Source: DAIDHZ01 sp965370365 (GTDB lineage: Bacteria; Chlamydiota; Chlamydiia; Chlamydiales; SM23-39). From it: DNA of 36,968 nt. The stretch spans positions 1 through 36,968 of the forward strand of contig CBDUSP010000009.1 in NCBI GenBank assembly GCA_965370365.1, given 5' to 3'. Each line of letters opens with the position of its first letter. Within the stretch, counting starts at the first letter, position 1. This document shows, in pieces, positions 24,139-32,070 of the stretch. Made by a program: the position numbers and the translations under genes. The notes under the pieces are model-generated. The model was not told the DNA's origin and ran no database searches. It saw only the letters and a program-made list of their open reading frames with translations.

Positions 24139-25714
24139 GTACTTGGTGTAATTTGTGCCAATTTCTTATGTTTAGAAAAACCAACATAAGCGTCGCTGCG
24201 AGGGTCACGTAGCCAAAGATAATCATCGCATCGTTGATTGCCTGAATGAAAGCCTGATTTTCAATGCTCTCTGCAATTCGGGCCTTGGCAAGCATTGCGC
24301 TATCTGCAGACCTGTCAAAAAACGTGCTGTGGTAGTGTCCTTCGAGCTTTTGAAACGTCGTTTGGACTCCCGGAAGAGAGGTGTTTGTTTGCTCTCCAAA
24401 GCGCACGGCATGAAAAATCTGTCTCTTGATAACGATCATGGAAACCAGCGTGCCCCCATAAGTCCCTCCTACTTGGCGAAAGAAGGTAAGAAGCGTTGCC
24501 GCTTTATTTTCGAACTCTTTGGGGACGGCATGAAGAGCTTGTACAGTGACAGGACCCAAGGCAATCCCCAGGCCAATTCCTCGAAGGAGGAGAATGGGGA
24601 TGATTTGATGGGGGCCTGTAAGATGGCTTAAGGTGTTATTGAGAAAGTAGCTGTAGATGAGCAGAGAGAGCCCAAATATGCTGACAATGGGGACGGGGAT
24701 TTTTTTGATCAGCGCGCTTGCAATGATGCTAAAAAGAGCGAGGGGAATTCCGTAAACAATCCCAATTTTTCCAGCAATAAAGCGGTCATAATGCAAGCCA
24801 TCGATCATGTATTCCATCATCGTTCCTGCGGTTGCAAAAATCGACATCCCCAAAAGGAACATTGTCAGGCAAGAAAGGGAATATGTTGGATTTTTAAAAA
24901 GCTCCAGAGGAAGCGTCGGGTTTTTATTGTGCGTTTCTATGTAAACAGTTACGCAAAGCGAAACAAAAGCGATGCCAAAACCGCTTAGAATGAGGGGGGA
25001 GAGCCATCCACCATCTGTAGATGGCATAGGACCATAGGTTAAAGCAATCAGAAGGGAGCCAACAAAAATTGCAAAAGAAAGAGATCCAAATAGATCAAAT
25101 TTGCAAAGCGTTTTTTTCTCTGTGTCTTCGTGAACTAAAGAGCAAGAAATAAGCGCTGGCAAGGAGACGGAAGCAACAAGAATAAAAATCCAGCGCCAGG
25201 AGACAAATTGCGTGAGGTATCCAGACAAAGGGAGCCCGATTGCAAACCCAGCGCCAAAAGCGGCACTGATGTAGAGAATAAGAGCAAAGGGGAGTTTTTT
25301 TGGAGAGAGGTTTTGGGTAATTGTTGCAAGGCCGACAGGGAAAATGAATCCAGATCCAACCCCCTCAAAAAAACGCGCAATTGCAATCATGGGAAAGTTT
25401 ATCGAGCATGCGGCTAAAATGCTTGCAAGGATAAGAATGACGATACCGAGAGCAAACATTGTTTTATAGCCAAAACGATCGGCAAACCAGCTAGCAGATG
25501 GGACAATTGTGTTAATGCCAAGTAAGTTGAGCGTTGTGAGCCAGGTTGTTGTTCGATTGCTTAGGGCCAATTCTCCGCGGATCCCTCCTTCTGCAATGAT
25601 CGTGCTTACCGTTGATAAAACAGCTAAGAAGGTAACAAGTAAAATGTTCGTTAAAAGAAGGACTATGTAGGTGGGTTTTTCGCGTGAGATGAGTCCTGGT
25701 TTGGCCCAAGACAT
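24116..25714 (-). CDS. emrB: DHA2-family MFS multidrug efflux transporter (EmrB/QacA-like)
   Basis: A 532-residue, roughly 14-helix proton-driven exporter. Family signatures are the loop 2-3 motif WFADRFGYKTMFALG, GVGSGFIFPVGLATI in helix 4, the motif C-like AAFGAGFAIGLPLSGYL in helix 5 and WRWIFILVASV. The unusually large periplasmic loop near residues 430-485 (QIFHAVRFGEQTNTSLPGVQ) before the last helix is normal for DHA2 members. It pairs with the adaptor encoded directly upstream (TAATG overlap) to form an EmrAB-type pump. The last residues (HYTNDHK) and the stop codon lie in the right arm of the 176-bp inverted repeat, so the native C-terminus may have been slightly altered. The substrate is unknown. 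Confidence 0.9.
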   Translation of the reverse strand: MSWAKPGLISREKPTYIVLLLTNILLVTFLAVLSTVSTIIAEGGIRGELALSNRTTTWLTTLNLLGINTIVPSASWFADRFGYKTMFALGIVILILASILAACSINFPMIAIARFFEGVGSGFIFPVGLATITQNLSPKKLPFALILYISAAFGAGFAIGLPLSGYLTQFVSWRWIFILVASVSLPALISCSLVHEDTEKKTLCKFDLFGSLSFAIFVGSLLIALTYGPMPSTDGGWLSPLILSGFGIAFVSLCVTVYIETHNKNPTLPLELFKNPTYSLSCLTMFLLGMSIFATAGTMMEYMIDGLHYDRFIAGKIGIVYGIPLALFSIIASALIKKIPVPIVSIFGLSLLIYSYFLNNTLSHLTGPHQIIPILLLRGIGLGIALGPVTVQALHAVPKEFENKAATLLTFFRQVGGTYGGTLVSMIVIKRQIFHAVRFGEQTNTSLPGVQTTFQKLEGHYHSTFFDRSADSAMLAKARIAESIENQAFIQAINDAMIIFGYVTLAATLMLVFLNIRNWHKLHQVHYTNDHK

Positions 25715-26646
25715 TATTTCACCTTGATATCGACTTCAACAGACATCCCAGGATAAAGGTAGAGCGGATTTTTGGCATCTGAGGTATCGAGAAGGATTTT
25801 GATGGGGACCCTTTGAACGACTTTTGTAAAATTGCCAGTCGCGTTGTTGGGAGGGACCAAAGCAAATCGAGATGCGGCTGATGCCATGACTGAGTAGACG
25901 GTTCCTGTAAAGGGAGTGTCTGGATAGGCATCGATGTGCACTTTGACAGAGTCACCAGGACATACATTTTTAACTTTTGTCTCTTCAAAATTAGCTGTTA
26001 TCCAAATGTCTTGAGTGTCGGTTAAGGCAAAGAGAGGTTGACCAAACTGAATGGCATCTCCAGCAACGACCCATCTTTTTGCAATGGAGCCATCGCGAGG
26101 AGCGTAGACTTTTGTGTGGCGAAGAAGTTCTTCAATAACACCGAGCTTTGCAATTCCGTTTGTATGGTTTGCGAGTGAAACCTTGTAATCTGCTTCTGCA
26201 AGAAGAAAGTCTTTCTCAATCTCATCAAACTGAATAAATGAGATGATCTCATTTTTATACTCATTCAATGCGACGGTATAAATATCTCTCATTTTTGCGA
26301 CTTGGATGCATTTAAGCTGAACCTGTTTTTCTAAAAGCTCGACCATGGTAAAGGCATCGGCCTTTTGAGAGAGGTAGATGCTCTCGTCTAATTGGCATAA
26401 GAGGTCTCCTTTGTCGACGATGTCTCCCTCGTCGACAAAAAGGGTGATGATGCGTGCGTTGATATCAGAGCTAATTGAGATTTGATACCCGTTGAGATAG
26501 GCATCATTTGTCCAGACAAAATGGCGATGATGGTAGAACCAAAATCCGAAAATGGGAATGCAAATTAAGAGCACTATACCAAATAGCGCTCTTTTCCAAA
26601 AATGCACATCCTTCTTTTTAGGAGGAGATTCTTCATCTTGGCTCAT
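25714..26646 (-). CDS. emrA: EmrA/HlyD-family periplasmic adaptor of efflux pump
   Basis: A 310-residue membrane-fusion protein. One N-terminal membrane helix (about residues 19-37) is followed by WTNDAYLNGYQISISSDI, typical of EmrA-type adaptors. Next are the lipoyl half-motif VDEGDIVDKGDLLCQLD, a helical hairpin (about 85-160), the second lipoyl half (VYAPRDGSIAKRWVVAGDAI) and a beta-barrel with PGDSVKVHIDAYPDTPFTGTV. It connects the inner-membrane transporter to an outer-membrane channel, none of which is encoded nearby. I place the start at ATG 26646 because it overlaps the upstream stop (ATGA); the frame is open to 26700. Confidence 0.9.
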   Translation of the reverse strand: MSQDEESPPKKKDVHFWKRALFGIVLLICIPIFGFWFYHHRHFVWTNDAYLNGYQISISSDINARIITLFVDEGDIVDKGDLLCQLDESIYLSQKADAFTMVELLEKQVQLKCIQVAKMRDIYTVALNEYKNEIISFIQFDEIEKDFLLAEADYKVSLANHTNGIAKLGVIEELLRHTKVYAPRDGSIAKRWVVAGDAIQFGQPLFALTDTQDIWITANFEETKVKNVCPGDSVKVHIDAYPDTPFTGTVYSVMASAASRFALVPPNNATGNFTKVVQRVPIKILLDTSDAKNPLYLYPGMSVEVDIKVK

Positions 26647-27029
26647 GCTTGAGTAAACCCTAACCACACAAGGTAAAGAGCAATTACAAACCAAACCCAA
26701 GCGCAGAACAGGAAGCCCTTATTCTCCATGAGTCCTTTAAAGAACTTAACCATGGCTTTTGGGAAGAAGAGGAGCATGAGTCCTCTTAAAGCCATAATCC
26801 ATCCGATGAGGGTGATCAACACTGGCCACTTGCAGACCCATAAATCATGGGGGATGAGGATGATCAAACCGATGATCAGGCTTTTACAACCAATTGTTGC
26901 AAGAAGCGCTGGGCTTGCCATGATCTCATGTACGATTTTTTTGAATCGATTCTGCTGAATTAGGGAAGCTAAGCTTATAGCAAGTAAGTAAAGGCCGATG
27001 ATTTGGGCGAAAAAAATAGACAGACACAT
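26643..27029 (-). CDS. Small four-helix membrane protein in efflux operon
   Basis: About 128 residues with four predicted membrane helices (IFFAQIIGLYLLAISLASLI; CKSLIIGLIILI; WPVLITLIGWIMALRGLMLLF; FLFCAWVWFVIALYLVWLGF). No known function; it resembles uncharacterised small integral membrane proteins found in other intracellular bacteria. ATG 27029 is preferred because GGAG lies 9 nt upstream; an upstream TTG at 27050 would extend it by seven residues. It is first in the operon with the EmrA-like and EmrB-like genes and overlaps emrA by 4 nt, so it may assist the pump or share its regulation. Confidence 0.72.
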   Translation of the reverse strand: MCLSIFFAQIIGLYLLAISLASLIQQNRFKKIVHEIMASPALLATIGCKSLIIGLIILIPHDLWVCKWPVLITLIGWIMALRGLMLLFFPKAMVKFFKGLMENKGFLFCAWVWFVIALYLVWLGFTQA

Positions 27030-27233
27030 AAATATATTCTCCACTTTCAAATAACTTCTGTTTATCAGATTGGGGAATTTAAATGTCTTGGAAAGAGTCG
27101 AAATTTTGTTGGGGGGTGTAATTGCTTTAGTTTAAGTGGCTTGTGTTTTTGTTGGTTTGGCTGCCTTTGTTAAGTAAATTATTTCCGTGCTAATTAAAAT
27201 TAAGCCAACTACAAACAAATTACTTAGCGTTTT

Positions 27234-27239
27234 TATAAT
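27234..27239 (+). promoter_or_regulatory. Candidate -10 box in AT-rich gap 27030-27290
   Basis: A perfect TATAAT lies about 50 nt upstream of the ATG at 27291, without a convincing -35. The rest of the 261-bp divergent gap is AT-rich and holds no ORF, RNA gene or repeat that I can see. Confidence 0.3.
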
Positions 27240-27290
27240 TTGCGATATTGTTTATTATTTATCGCAAGAGATATGTATGGGATTTAATTT

Positions 27291-28304
27291 ATGACAGCAT
27301 TTTCACCCTCAATTCACCAGCGGTCTTCTTCGCAAGAGTTTTTTCGAGCTTCCTCTTTTTCATCAGTAGATAGTGGGGGGGAGGGTTCCTCTGGGGTGAG
27401 AGCGATAGTAGCGTCGGTCATCGCTCCCTCTAAGGCCCCTGTTAGAGTTCTGGGGGGAATAGCCAGCCTGTTATTAGGCGAGAAATCTTCTTTGCTAGAA
27501 GAAGACCAGCCTCTTCCAGCTTTTTCAGAAGAAGGACGTGAGGCTTATTTGGCAGATATGGATGCCCGTTTGGAACAATATAAGAGGGATGCAAGGAGAG
27601 CCGCGTATACTGCTCAAAGTGAGTATAGTGCTCATATAGTAACCGGGGGTTTCGGTGGGGGTGACCCGGGGACACCCCTTTTTCCTGAGGAGAATGAGGG
27701 AGTTTCTCCATGTTCCTCGAAAGCTCCCGAGACGCAATCTACTTCTATCCGAGGTTCTTCTTTAGCATTATCAAGCTCATCGACTTCATTGGGGGAGAAT
27801 AAAGAAGAAGATGATGATAGTCCGGTGCCTTCGTGGCGAGAGTTTGAAGTTGCCAAAAAAGACCGCCTTCGCAACCAACAGAGGAGGCCTGGGTCTTGCT
27901 CTCCGGCTTTGTCACTTTCTTCTACTCCATTATCACCTCTGGTGATGAGAGGGCAGCAGGGAGTCTCACCTAATATAGAGCTTGATGAGCATCAGGCAAA
28001 ACACTCCCCAAACTATTATCTGCCCGCATGTTCATCAAAAGGCAACAAATTTGCTCCGGAGGATTCTTCGATTGAGGCACTGAAAAAAATGGTGGATGAG
28101 CTTCTTCAGTCAGAAGATCTAGAATGCTTTAATCGCGCTCCTGGACTAGAGGAGTCTTCTCAGCCAAGCGAGATCCATGTGCCTATTAGTAAAAAATCTG
28201 ATTATTTCCGGTACGAGGCGTTTCGTGTTATTGCGGCATACAGTCAGGCAAAAAACACTTGGGAATTTCACTTTTTCCCACACAAGGATTATCGCGCAAA
28301 ATAG
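27291..28304 (+). CDS. Ser-rich, largely disordered hypothetical protein, candidate secreted effector
   Basis: A 337-residue protein of no recognised family. The first 35 residues are Ser-rich (SPSIHQRSSSQEFFRASSFS) and could serve as a type III secretion signal; there is no Sec signal. A short hydrophobic patch (GVRAIVASVIAPSKAPVRVL) follows. The middle has Ser, Pro, Gly and acidic low-complexity stretches, including SSSSTSLGENKEEDDDSP. The C-terminal 90 residues look more ordered, with a predicted helix SIEALKKMVDELLQSEDLE and an aromatic end (YFRYEAFRVIAAYSQAKNTW). Composition differs from the housekeeping neighbours. It is likely a lineage-specific host-interaction protein, but this is inference. 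Confidence 0.65.
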   Translation: MTAFSPSIHQRSSSQEFFRASSFSSVDSGGEGSSGVRAIVASVIAPSKAPVRVLGGIASLLLGEKSSLLEEDQPLPAFSEEGREAYLADMDARLEQYKRDARRAAYTAQSEYSAHIVTGGFGGGDPGTPLFPEENEGVSPCSSKAPETQSTSIRGSSLALSSSSTSLGENKEEDDDSPVPSWREFEVAKKDRLRNQQRRPGSCSPALSLSSTPLSPLVMRGQQGVSPNIELDEHQAKHSPNYYLPACSSKGNKFAPEDSSIEALKKMVDELLQSEDLECFNRAPGLEESSQPSEIHVPISKKSDYFRYEAFRVIAAYSQAKNTWEFHFFPHKDYRAK

Positions 28305-28356
28305 GAAAAGCTCATTTTGTAGGCATCCTCTCAGAAATATCCCTTTTGAAAAAGGT

Positions 28357-28385
28357 TTGAAAAAATTCCCAATTTTTTGTACGAT
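28357..28385 (+). promoter_or_regulatory. Candidate promoter of the tRNA-Ala/tRNA-Ile unit
   Basis: TTGAAA (28357-28362), a 17-nt spacer and TACGAT (28380-28385) lie about 50 nt upstream of tRNA-Ala in the gap after the Ser-rich gene. The spacing is ideal and the boxes are moderate matches to sigma70 consensus. Confidence 0.4.
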
Positions 28386-28436
28386 TCTGATATTCTTTTT
28401 CCTTTTTAAGGCAAAGGGATAGTCTTGTTCTTTTGT

Positions 28437-28509
28437 GGGGACTTAGCTCAGTTGGTAGAGCACCTGATTTGCATTCAGGGGGTCAGGAGTTCGAATCTCC
28501 TAGTCTCCA
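28437..28509 (+). tRNA. tRNA-Ala (anticodon TGC)
   Basis: A 73-nt cloverleaf. The acceptor stem pairs GGGGACT with AGTCTCC, the D-loop has AGTTGGTAG, the anticodon stem CCTGA/TCAGG holds loop TTTGCAT (anticodon TGC), and the T-arm has GTTCGAATC. The discriminator base is A. The G-U pair at position 3 of the acceptor stem, the alanine identity determinant, is present. CCA is not encoded. Confidence 0.95.
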
Positions 28510-28517
28510 TATCTTAA

Positions 28518-28591
28518 GCGGTTGTAGCTCAGTTGGTTAGAGCGCGACACTGATAATGTCGAGGTCCCAAGTTCAAATCTTGGCAGCCGCA
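28518..28591 (+). tRNA. tRNA-Ile (anticodon GAT)
   Basis: A 74-nt cloverleaf. The acceptor stem pairs GCGGTTG with CAGCCGC, the D-loop has AGTTGGTTAG, the anticodon stem CGACA/TGTCG holds loop CTGATAA (anticodon GAT), and the T-arm has GTTCAAATC. The discriminator base is A. It follows tRNA-Ala by 8 nt and is probably on the same transcript. These two tRNAs usually sit in rRNA spacers; here they stand apart from any rRNA gene. Confidence 0.95.
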
Positions 28592-28673
28592 TCCACGTAC
28601 CTGGCAAGAGAGATCTTATCAGGGTTTTTTAGAGAAAAAATTCAAATTGAGATTGATAAGAGAGGGGTAATGT

Positions 28674-29687
28674 ATGGGAAATGGTGTGAGTAGGCCGATG
28701 CCTGTTGTCGGGGGAACCTATACCGGTAGACAAGTTGCAGGCGCGTGTTTCGTAACTGCTGCTGCCTCTTCTGTAGTTACATTGGCTGTTCGTTCATTTT
28801 TTTCAGAAACGAATACGAAGAATACATCACCGAATGATGATGCAGTGCTTGTGCCTAAACCTTTTCTCACTATTAATCACATAGAAGGTTTTTCGTCAGT
28901 TCCTACTGGAACGACTCTTGATAACTTATCATTGAAATTGGGATCAGATCCGTCTTCTTTAGAGACCAGCGTTTTGGCTTTCGTAACAAAAAACAACGGG
29001 GCCAAAGTTGCGCATGTCGAAATTTGTCATCACGACTGTGTGTCTGGCGATAGTCTTTATAATAATCTTTCAATGATATCTAACAATGGGCTTCAAGTTG
29101 TTGGCTTGACAATTAGCGACTATTCTCTCAGTTCCAAAGACTCTCTTGATCTTAAAAAATTAACCAATACAGGGAATAGTCTAAATACATTCCATCTAAT
29201 AGCCGACTCTTCTTCACGACAAGTGGAAACTCTGACGGATAGTGAAAAGCTTATCAAGAGTTTAGGAGATCTTCGTTTGAAAACTCTCAGATTAACAGAC
29301 TTTCCAGAGGGATCTGTTGGAGTTAACTATCGAGACTTCTCGCATTTGCAGGAGCTTGAAGAGCTGCACTGGAAGGTTCTTCCCAAGAAGCAGCCGGACA
29401 ACTTAGTAATATCGACCATACTCAGTACACTAACCTCACCAAAAGCATCTTCACTTTCGATTGATCCAGCTGTAGCTGGTTTAAAAAGTAGCGTAAAAGT
29501 CTTTTTGACATTCCAAGGCGAAAAACAGCCAACTGAAGATGAAGTGCGCAAAGCGTTTAAGACAGCAGTAGATGCCGCCCGTCAAAAGTCTACGAATCAA
29601 AGCGAGACAGGTCCTAAGCTTGTCCTTGCAGATAAAGAACATACCTATCCTTATTCAGGGATAGCCTCTGCAGCTCAGAGCAGTTAG
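28674..29687 (+). CDS. Hypothetical protein with N-terminal membrane segment and LRR-like body, candidate effector
   Basis: A 337-residue protein without a recognised domain. It begins MGNGVS, which fits the eukaryotic N-myristoylation pattern (Gly2, Ser6). A hydrophobic stretch follows at about 20-40 (AGACFVTAAASSVVTLAV). The body from residue 65 contains spaced Leu motifs such as GLQVVGLTISDYSL, LRLKTLRLTDFPEG and LQELEELHWKVLP, reminiscent of irregular leucine-rich repeats. The C-terminus is polar, with Lys/Gln/Ser. GAGGGG lies 6 nt upstream of the ATG. It is convergent with miaB, with a 4-nt overlap of the 3' ends. A host-directed role is possible but not established. Confidence 0.66.
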   Translation: MGNGVSRPMPVVGGTYTGRQVAGACFVTAAASSVVTLAVRSFFSETNTKNTSPNDDAVLVPKPFLTINHIEGFSSVPTGTTLDNLSLKLGSDPSSLETSVLAFVTKNNGAKVAHVEICHHDCVSGDSLYNNLSMISNNGLQVVGLTISDYSLSSKDSLDLKKLTNTGNSLNTFHLIADSSSRQVETLTDSEKLIKSLGDLRLKTLRLTDFPEGSVGVNYRDFSHLQELEELHWKVLPKKQPDNLVISTILSTLTSPKASSLSIDPAVAGLKSSVKVFLTFQGEKQPTEDEVRKAFKTAVDAARQKSTNQSETGPKLVLADKEHTYPYSGIASAAQSS

Positions 29688-31039
29688 ATAAGTTGAAGCT
29701 TTGATGAAGTGGACATTTTACGGGATGAGACAAGCTCACCGATAAGCGTCTCGAAGTTGCAGCTGTGCACTTTTACTTGTTGCAGCGTTCCAATAAGACT
29801 TTCTGGACCTTCGAAGATTACCTTCTTCCAGCACCTTGTTCGTCCTTTAAGCATTCGCTTGTCTTTACTTCGACCTTCAACGAGAACCTCATAGGTTTCT
29901 CCGAGCATTTTTGCACGGATCTCTCCGCCAATTTTATTTTGCAGCTCGAGAAGGCGATGGAGACGATCCTGTTTTACTTCCTCTGGAATATCATCTTTCC
30001 AGCGAATCGCTGGCGTTCCTTTGCGTGGGCTGTATGCATAGAAAAACCCGACAGAATAGCGGATGTCAGCAAGGGCATCGTAGGTTTCTTGAAACTCTTC
30101 TTCGGTCTCTGTTGGAAACCCAACGATGATATCCGTTCCTAAAGAAACATTGGGAACGATCTCTTTTAATCTACGCACTTTTTCAAAGTACTCTTCTTTT
30201 GTGTAGATGCGGTGCATCTTTTTTAAGATGCGACTGGATCCCGCTTGAATGGGGAAATGCACATACTCACAAAGAGAGGGTAAGTCTCTCACCGCAAACA
30301 TGAGATCTTCTGTAATATCCACCGGGTGAGAAGTTAAAAAACGAACGCGGGGGGCTCCAGGAATTTTATCAATCTGATAGAGAAGATCATGGAAAAGACA
30401 GGACCACTCAGGTTTGTCTTTGCCGTAGCTGTTGACGTTTTGTCCGAGGAGGGAAACCTCTTTGTATCCCTCATCGACGAGTTTTTTGCACTCCTCAACG
30501 ATGCTTTCCGGAGAGCGGGAGACCTCTCCTCCTCGCGTGTAGGGAACAACGCAGTATGTGCAGTACTTATCGCAGCCTCGAATGATTGAAATATAGGCTT
30601 TGACCTTGTCATCCCTTTTTGCGACGAGATAGTCAAGGTTGTCCTCGTATTTGTCCTCGGTTTTATAAACCTGACGCCCTGTGTAGAGAACCTCATCGAG
30701 AACCACATCAAGATCAGTGATATTATTGGTTCCAATGATGAAATCAAGGTGAGGGAACTTGCGAAAGAGGGACTCTTTTTTTGCCATGGCCATACAGCCA
30801 GTAACGCCGATAATGTGTCTTTTTTTTCCGCGCCCGAGCTTTCCAAGTTTGCCCATGACTTTTCTCTCGGCAAGATCGCGGATAGAGCAGGTGTTAAAGA
30901 GAAGGATGTCTGCGTTTTCCTCGTCCTCTGCCAGAGTCAATCCCCGCTTTTCGAGCTGGCCTGCCATGACCTGAGTTTCTAGCTCATTCATCTGACAGCC
31001 GTAGGTGCGAATCAAATAAGTTTTTGGATCATTTGTCAT
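29684..31039 (-). CDS. miaB: tRNA-2-methylthio-N6-dimethylallyladenosine synthase MiaB
   Basis: A 451-residue radical-SAM methylthiotransferase that adds the 2-methylthio group to i6A37 of tRNAs reading UNN codons. The N-terminal MTTase domain has the auxiliary cluster ligands Cys15, Cys51 and Cys82. The radical-SAM domain has Cys156-xxx-Cys160-xx-Cys163 within RGCDKYCTYCVVPYTRG. Further motifs are LLGQNVNSYGKD, TSHPVDI, TDIIVGFPTETEEEF and FFYAYSPRKGTPA. The C-terminal TRAM domain (from about 380) includes YEVLVEGRSKD. The RGGEVSR-type context and NSYG fit MiaB better than RimO or MtaB. The start at ATG 31039 precedes the conserved first strand directly. Confidence 0.94.
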   Translation of the reverse strand: MTNDPKTYLIRTYGCQMNELETQVMAGQLEKRGLTLAEDEENADILLFNTCSIRDLAERKVMGKLGKLGRGKKRHIIGVTGCMAMAKKESLFRKFPHLDFIIGTNNITDLDVVLDEVLYTGRQVYKTEDKYEDNLDYLVAKRDDKVKAYISIIRGCDKYCTYCVVPYTRGGEVSRSPESIVEECKKLVDEGYKEVSLLGQNVNSYGKDKPEWSCLFHDLLYQIDKIPGAPRVRFLTSHPVDITEDLMFAVRDLPSLCEYVHFPIQAGSSRILKKMHRIYTKEEYFEKVRRLKEIVPNVSLGTDIIVGFPTETEEEFQETYDALADIRYSVGFFYAYSPRKGTPAIRWKDDIPEEVKQDRLHRLLELQNKIGGEIRAKMLGETYEVLVEGRSKDKRMLKGRTRCWKKVIFEGPESLIGTLQQVKVHSCNFETLIGELVSSRKMSTSSKLQLI

Positions 31040-31190
31040 AAGGGAAGTATTTTATAGAAAGCAGAAGGGGGAGGCAAGCCTTTCTTGAAATCCACGTATC
31101 AAAAAATCTTTGAAGGTGAAAAACCCCTTTTAGGAAATAGGTAAAATGCGCTATGCTGTTGTTTTCATTTAGTTTGAAGGATTTCTAGAT

Positions 31191-31637
31191 ATGAATCACA
31201 ATCAAAAGACCTCTATTTTGACAAAAGCTCAGGCTTTGTCCTCTAGGAAATGGTTTCTTTTTGACGCCGAAGGAAAGACTTTAGGCCGCTTTGCTTCAGA
31301 AATTGCAAAGGTTCTCAGGGGCAAACATCGCCCTGGTTTCACAGCAAACGTTGATTGCGGCGATGGCGTTGTCATCATTAACGCTGAAAAGATTGCAGTT
31401 ACTGGAATGAAAGAGGCGCGTAAGGTTTACAGCCACTACACTGGGCATATTGGAGGACGACGAGAAACTCCCTACAGAACGATGCTAGCGCGTAAGCCAA
31501 CGTATATTTTGGAAAGAGCAATTAAGGGGATGATGCCGAAGACTCGCTTAGGCGGACAGCAGGTGAAAAAGCTTAGGATCTTTGCCGGTCCAAAGCATTC
31601 GATGATGGCGCAGACCCCAACACCAGTAAATATTTAA
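31191..31637 (+). CDS. rplM: 50S ribosomal protein L13
   Basis: A 148-residue ribosomal protein that binds 23S rRNA early in large-subunit assembly. Family motifs are KWFLFDAEGKTLGRFASEIA, LRGKHRPGFTANVDCGDGVVI, YSHYTGHIGGRRE and the AIKGMMPKTRLGGQQVKKL segment. GAAGGA lies about 9 nt upstream of the ATG. It is co-directional with rpsI 10 nt downstream, the usual rplM-rpsI pair. The 151-bp gap back to miaB is divergent and contains a TATGCT at 31152-31157 that could be the -10 of the operon, though no good -35 is visible. Confidence 0.97.
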   Translation: MNHNQKTSILTKAQALSSRKWFLFDAEGKTLGRFASEIAKVLRGKHRPGFTANVDCGDGVVIINAEKIAVTGMKEARKVYSHYTGHIGGRRETPYRTMLARKPTYILERAIKGMMPKTRLGGQQVKKLRIFAGPKHSMMAQTPTPVNI

Positions 31638-31647
31638 GGAATCGAGC

Positions 31648-32043
31648 ATGACGAAAGTAGAAGAGACACTTGGAACGGGGCGTAGAAAGACTGCAGTGTC
31701 TTCCGTCCGTCTCAGACGAGGGACAGGGATCATCGATGTAAATGGACGTGGATTTGAGGAGTATTTTCCTCTCCAACTCCAGAGAGATCTAATTTTAGCT
31801 CCGCTAGTTAAGTTTTCTGATGTGAATAAAGTGGATCTTATCGTCCGTGTTAATGGCGGAGGCCTCGAGTCTCAAGCAAATGCCACCCGTCTTGGAATCA
31901 GCCGTGCTCTTTTAAGCAAAGATGAGGGCCTTCGAGCGGACCTAGGGCAGCTCGGGTTTTTGACTCGTGATTCACGGAAGAAAGAGCGTAAAAAGTACGG
32001 ACGTAAGAAAGCCCGTAAACGCTTCCAGTTCTCTAAACGATAA
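31648..32043 (+). CDS. rpsI: 30S ribosomal protein S9
   Basis: A 131-residue ribosomal protein whose extended basic tail reaches the P-site tRNA. GTGRRKTAVSSVRLRRGTG is the family N-terminal motif. VNGGGLESQANATRLGISRAL and LTRDSRKKERKKYGRKKARK, ending in FQFSKR, give the conserved C-terminus with the terminal Lys-Arg. AAGGA lies 7 nt upstream of the ATG. Transcription ends at the hairpin at 32071-32106. Confidence 0.97.
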   Translation: MTKVEETLGTGRRKTAVSSVRLRRGTGIIDVNGRGFEEYFPLQLQRDLILAPLVKFSDVNKVDLIVRVNGGGLESQANATRLGISRALLSKDEGLRADLGQLGFLTRDSRKKERKKYGRKKARKRFQFSKR

Positions 32044-32070
32044 TTCTTGTTTACAGTCTTTGTATGAAAA

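Larger units (their letters stand above)
23968..24143. repeat. 176-bp near-perfect inverted repeat (palindromic element family B)
   Basis: The left arm (23968-24052) and the reverse complement of the right arm (24055-24143) are nearly identical. Shared blocks include gatcataaataacttgcaa, caatttgagc, ggcaaattt, cgtatcg and aagtcgcat. The centre GTATTG-GA-CAATAC (24047-24060) is perfectly symmetric. The element fills the space between the efflux-transporter stop codon, which lies inside the right arm, and the thioesterase start. It encodes no protein. It is unrelated in sequence to family A. A single-stranded copy would form a long hairpin, as expected of a MITE or a strong terminator. Confidence 0.82.

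Noticed and set aside
28592..28640. Possible terminator after tRNA-Ile (cctg...cagg followed by a T-run)
   Set aside because: The stem is only four pairs with a long loop, too weak to call, although the T-run is real.
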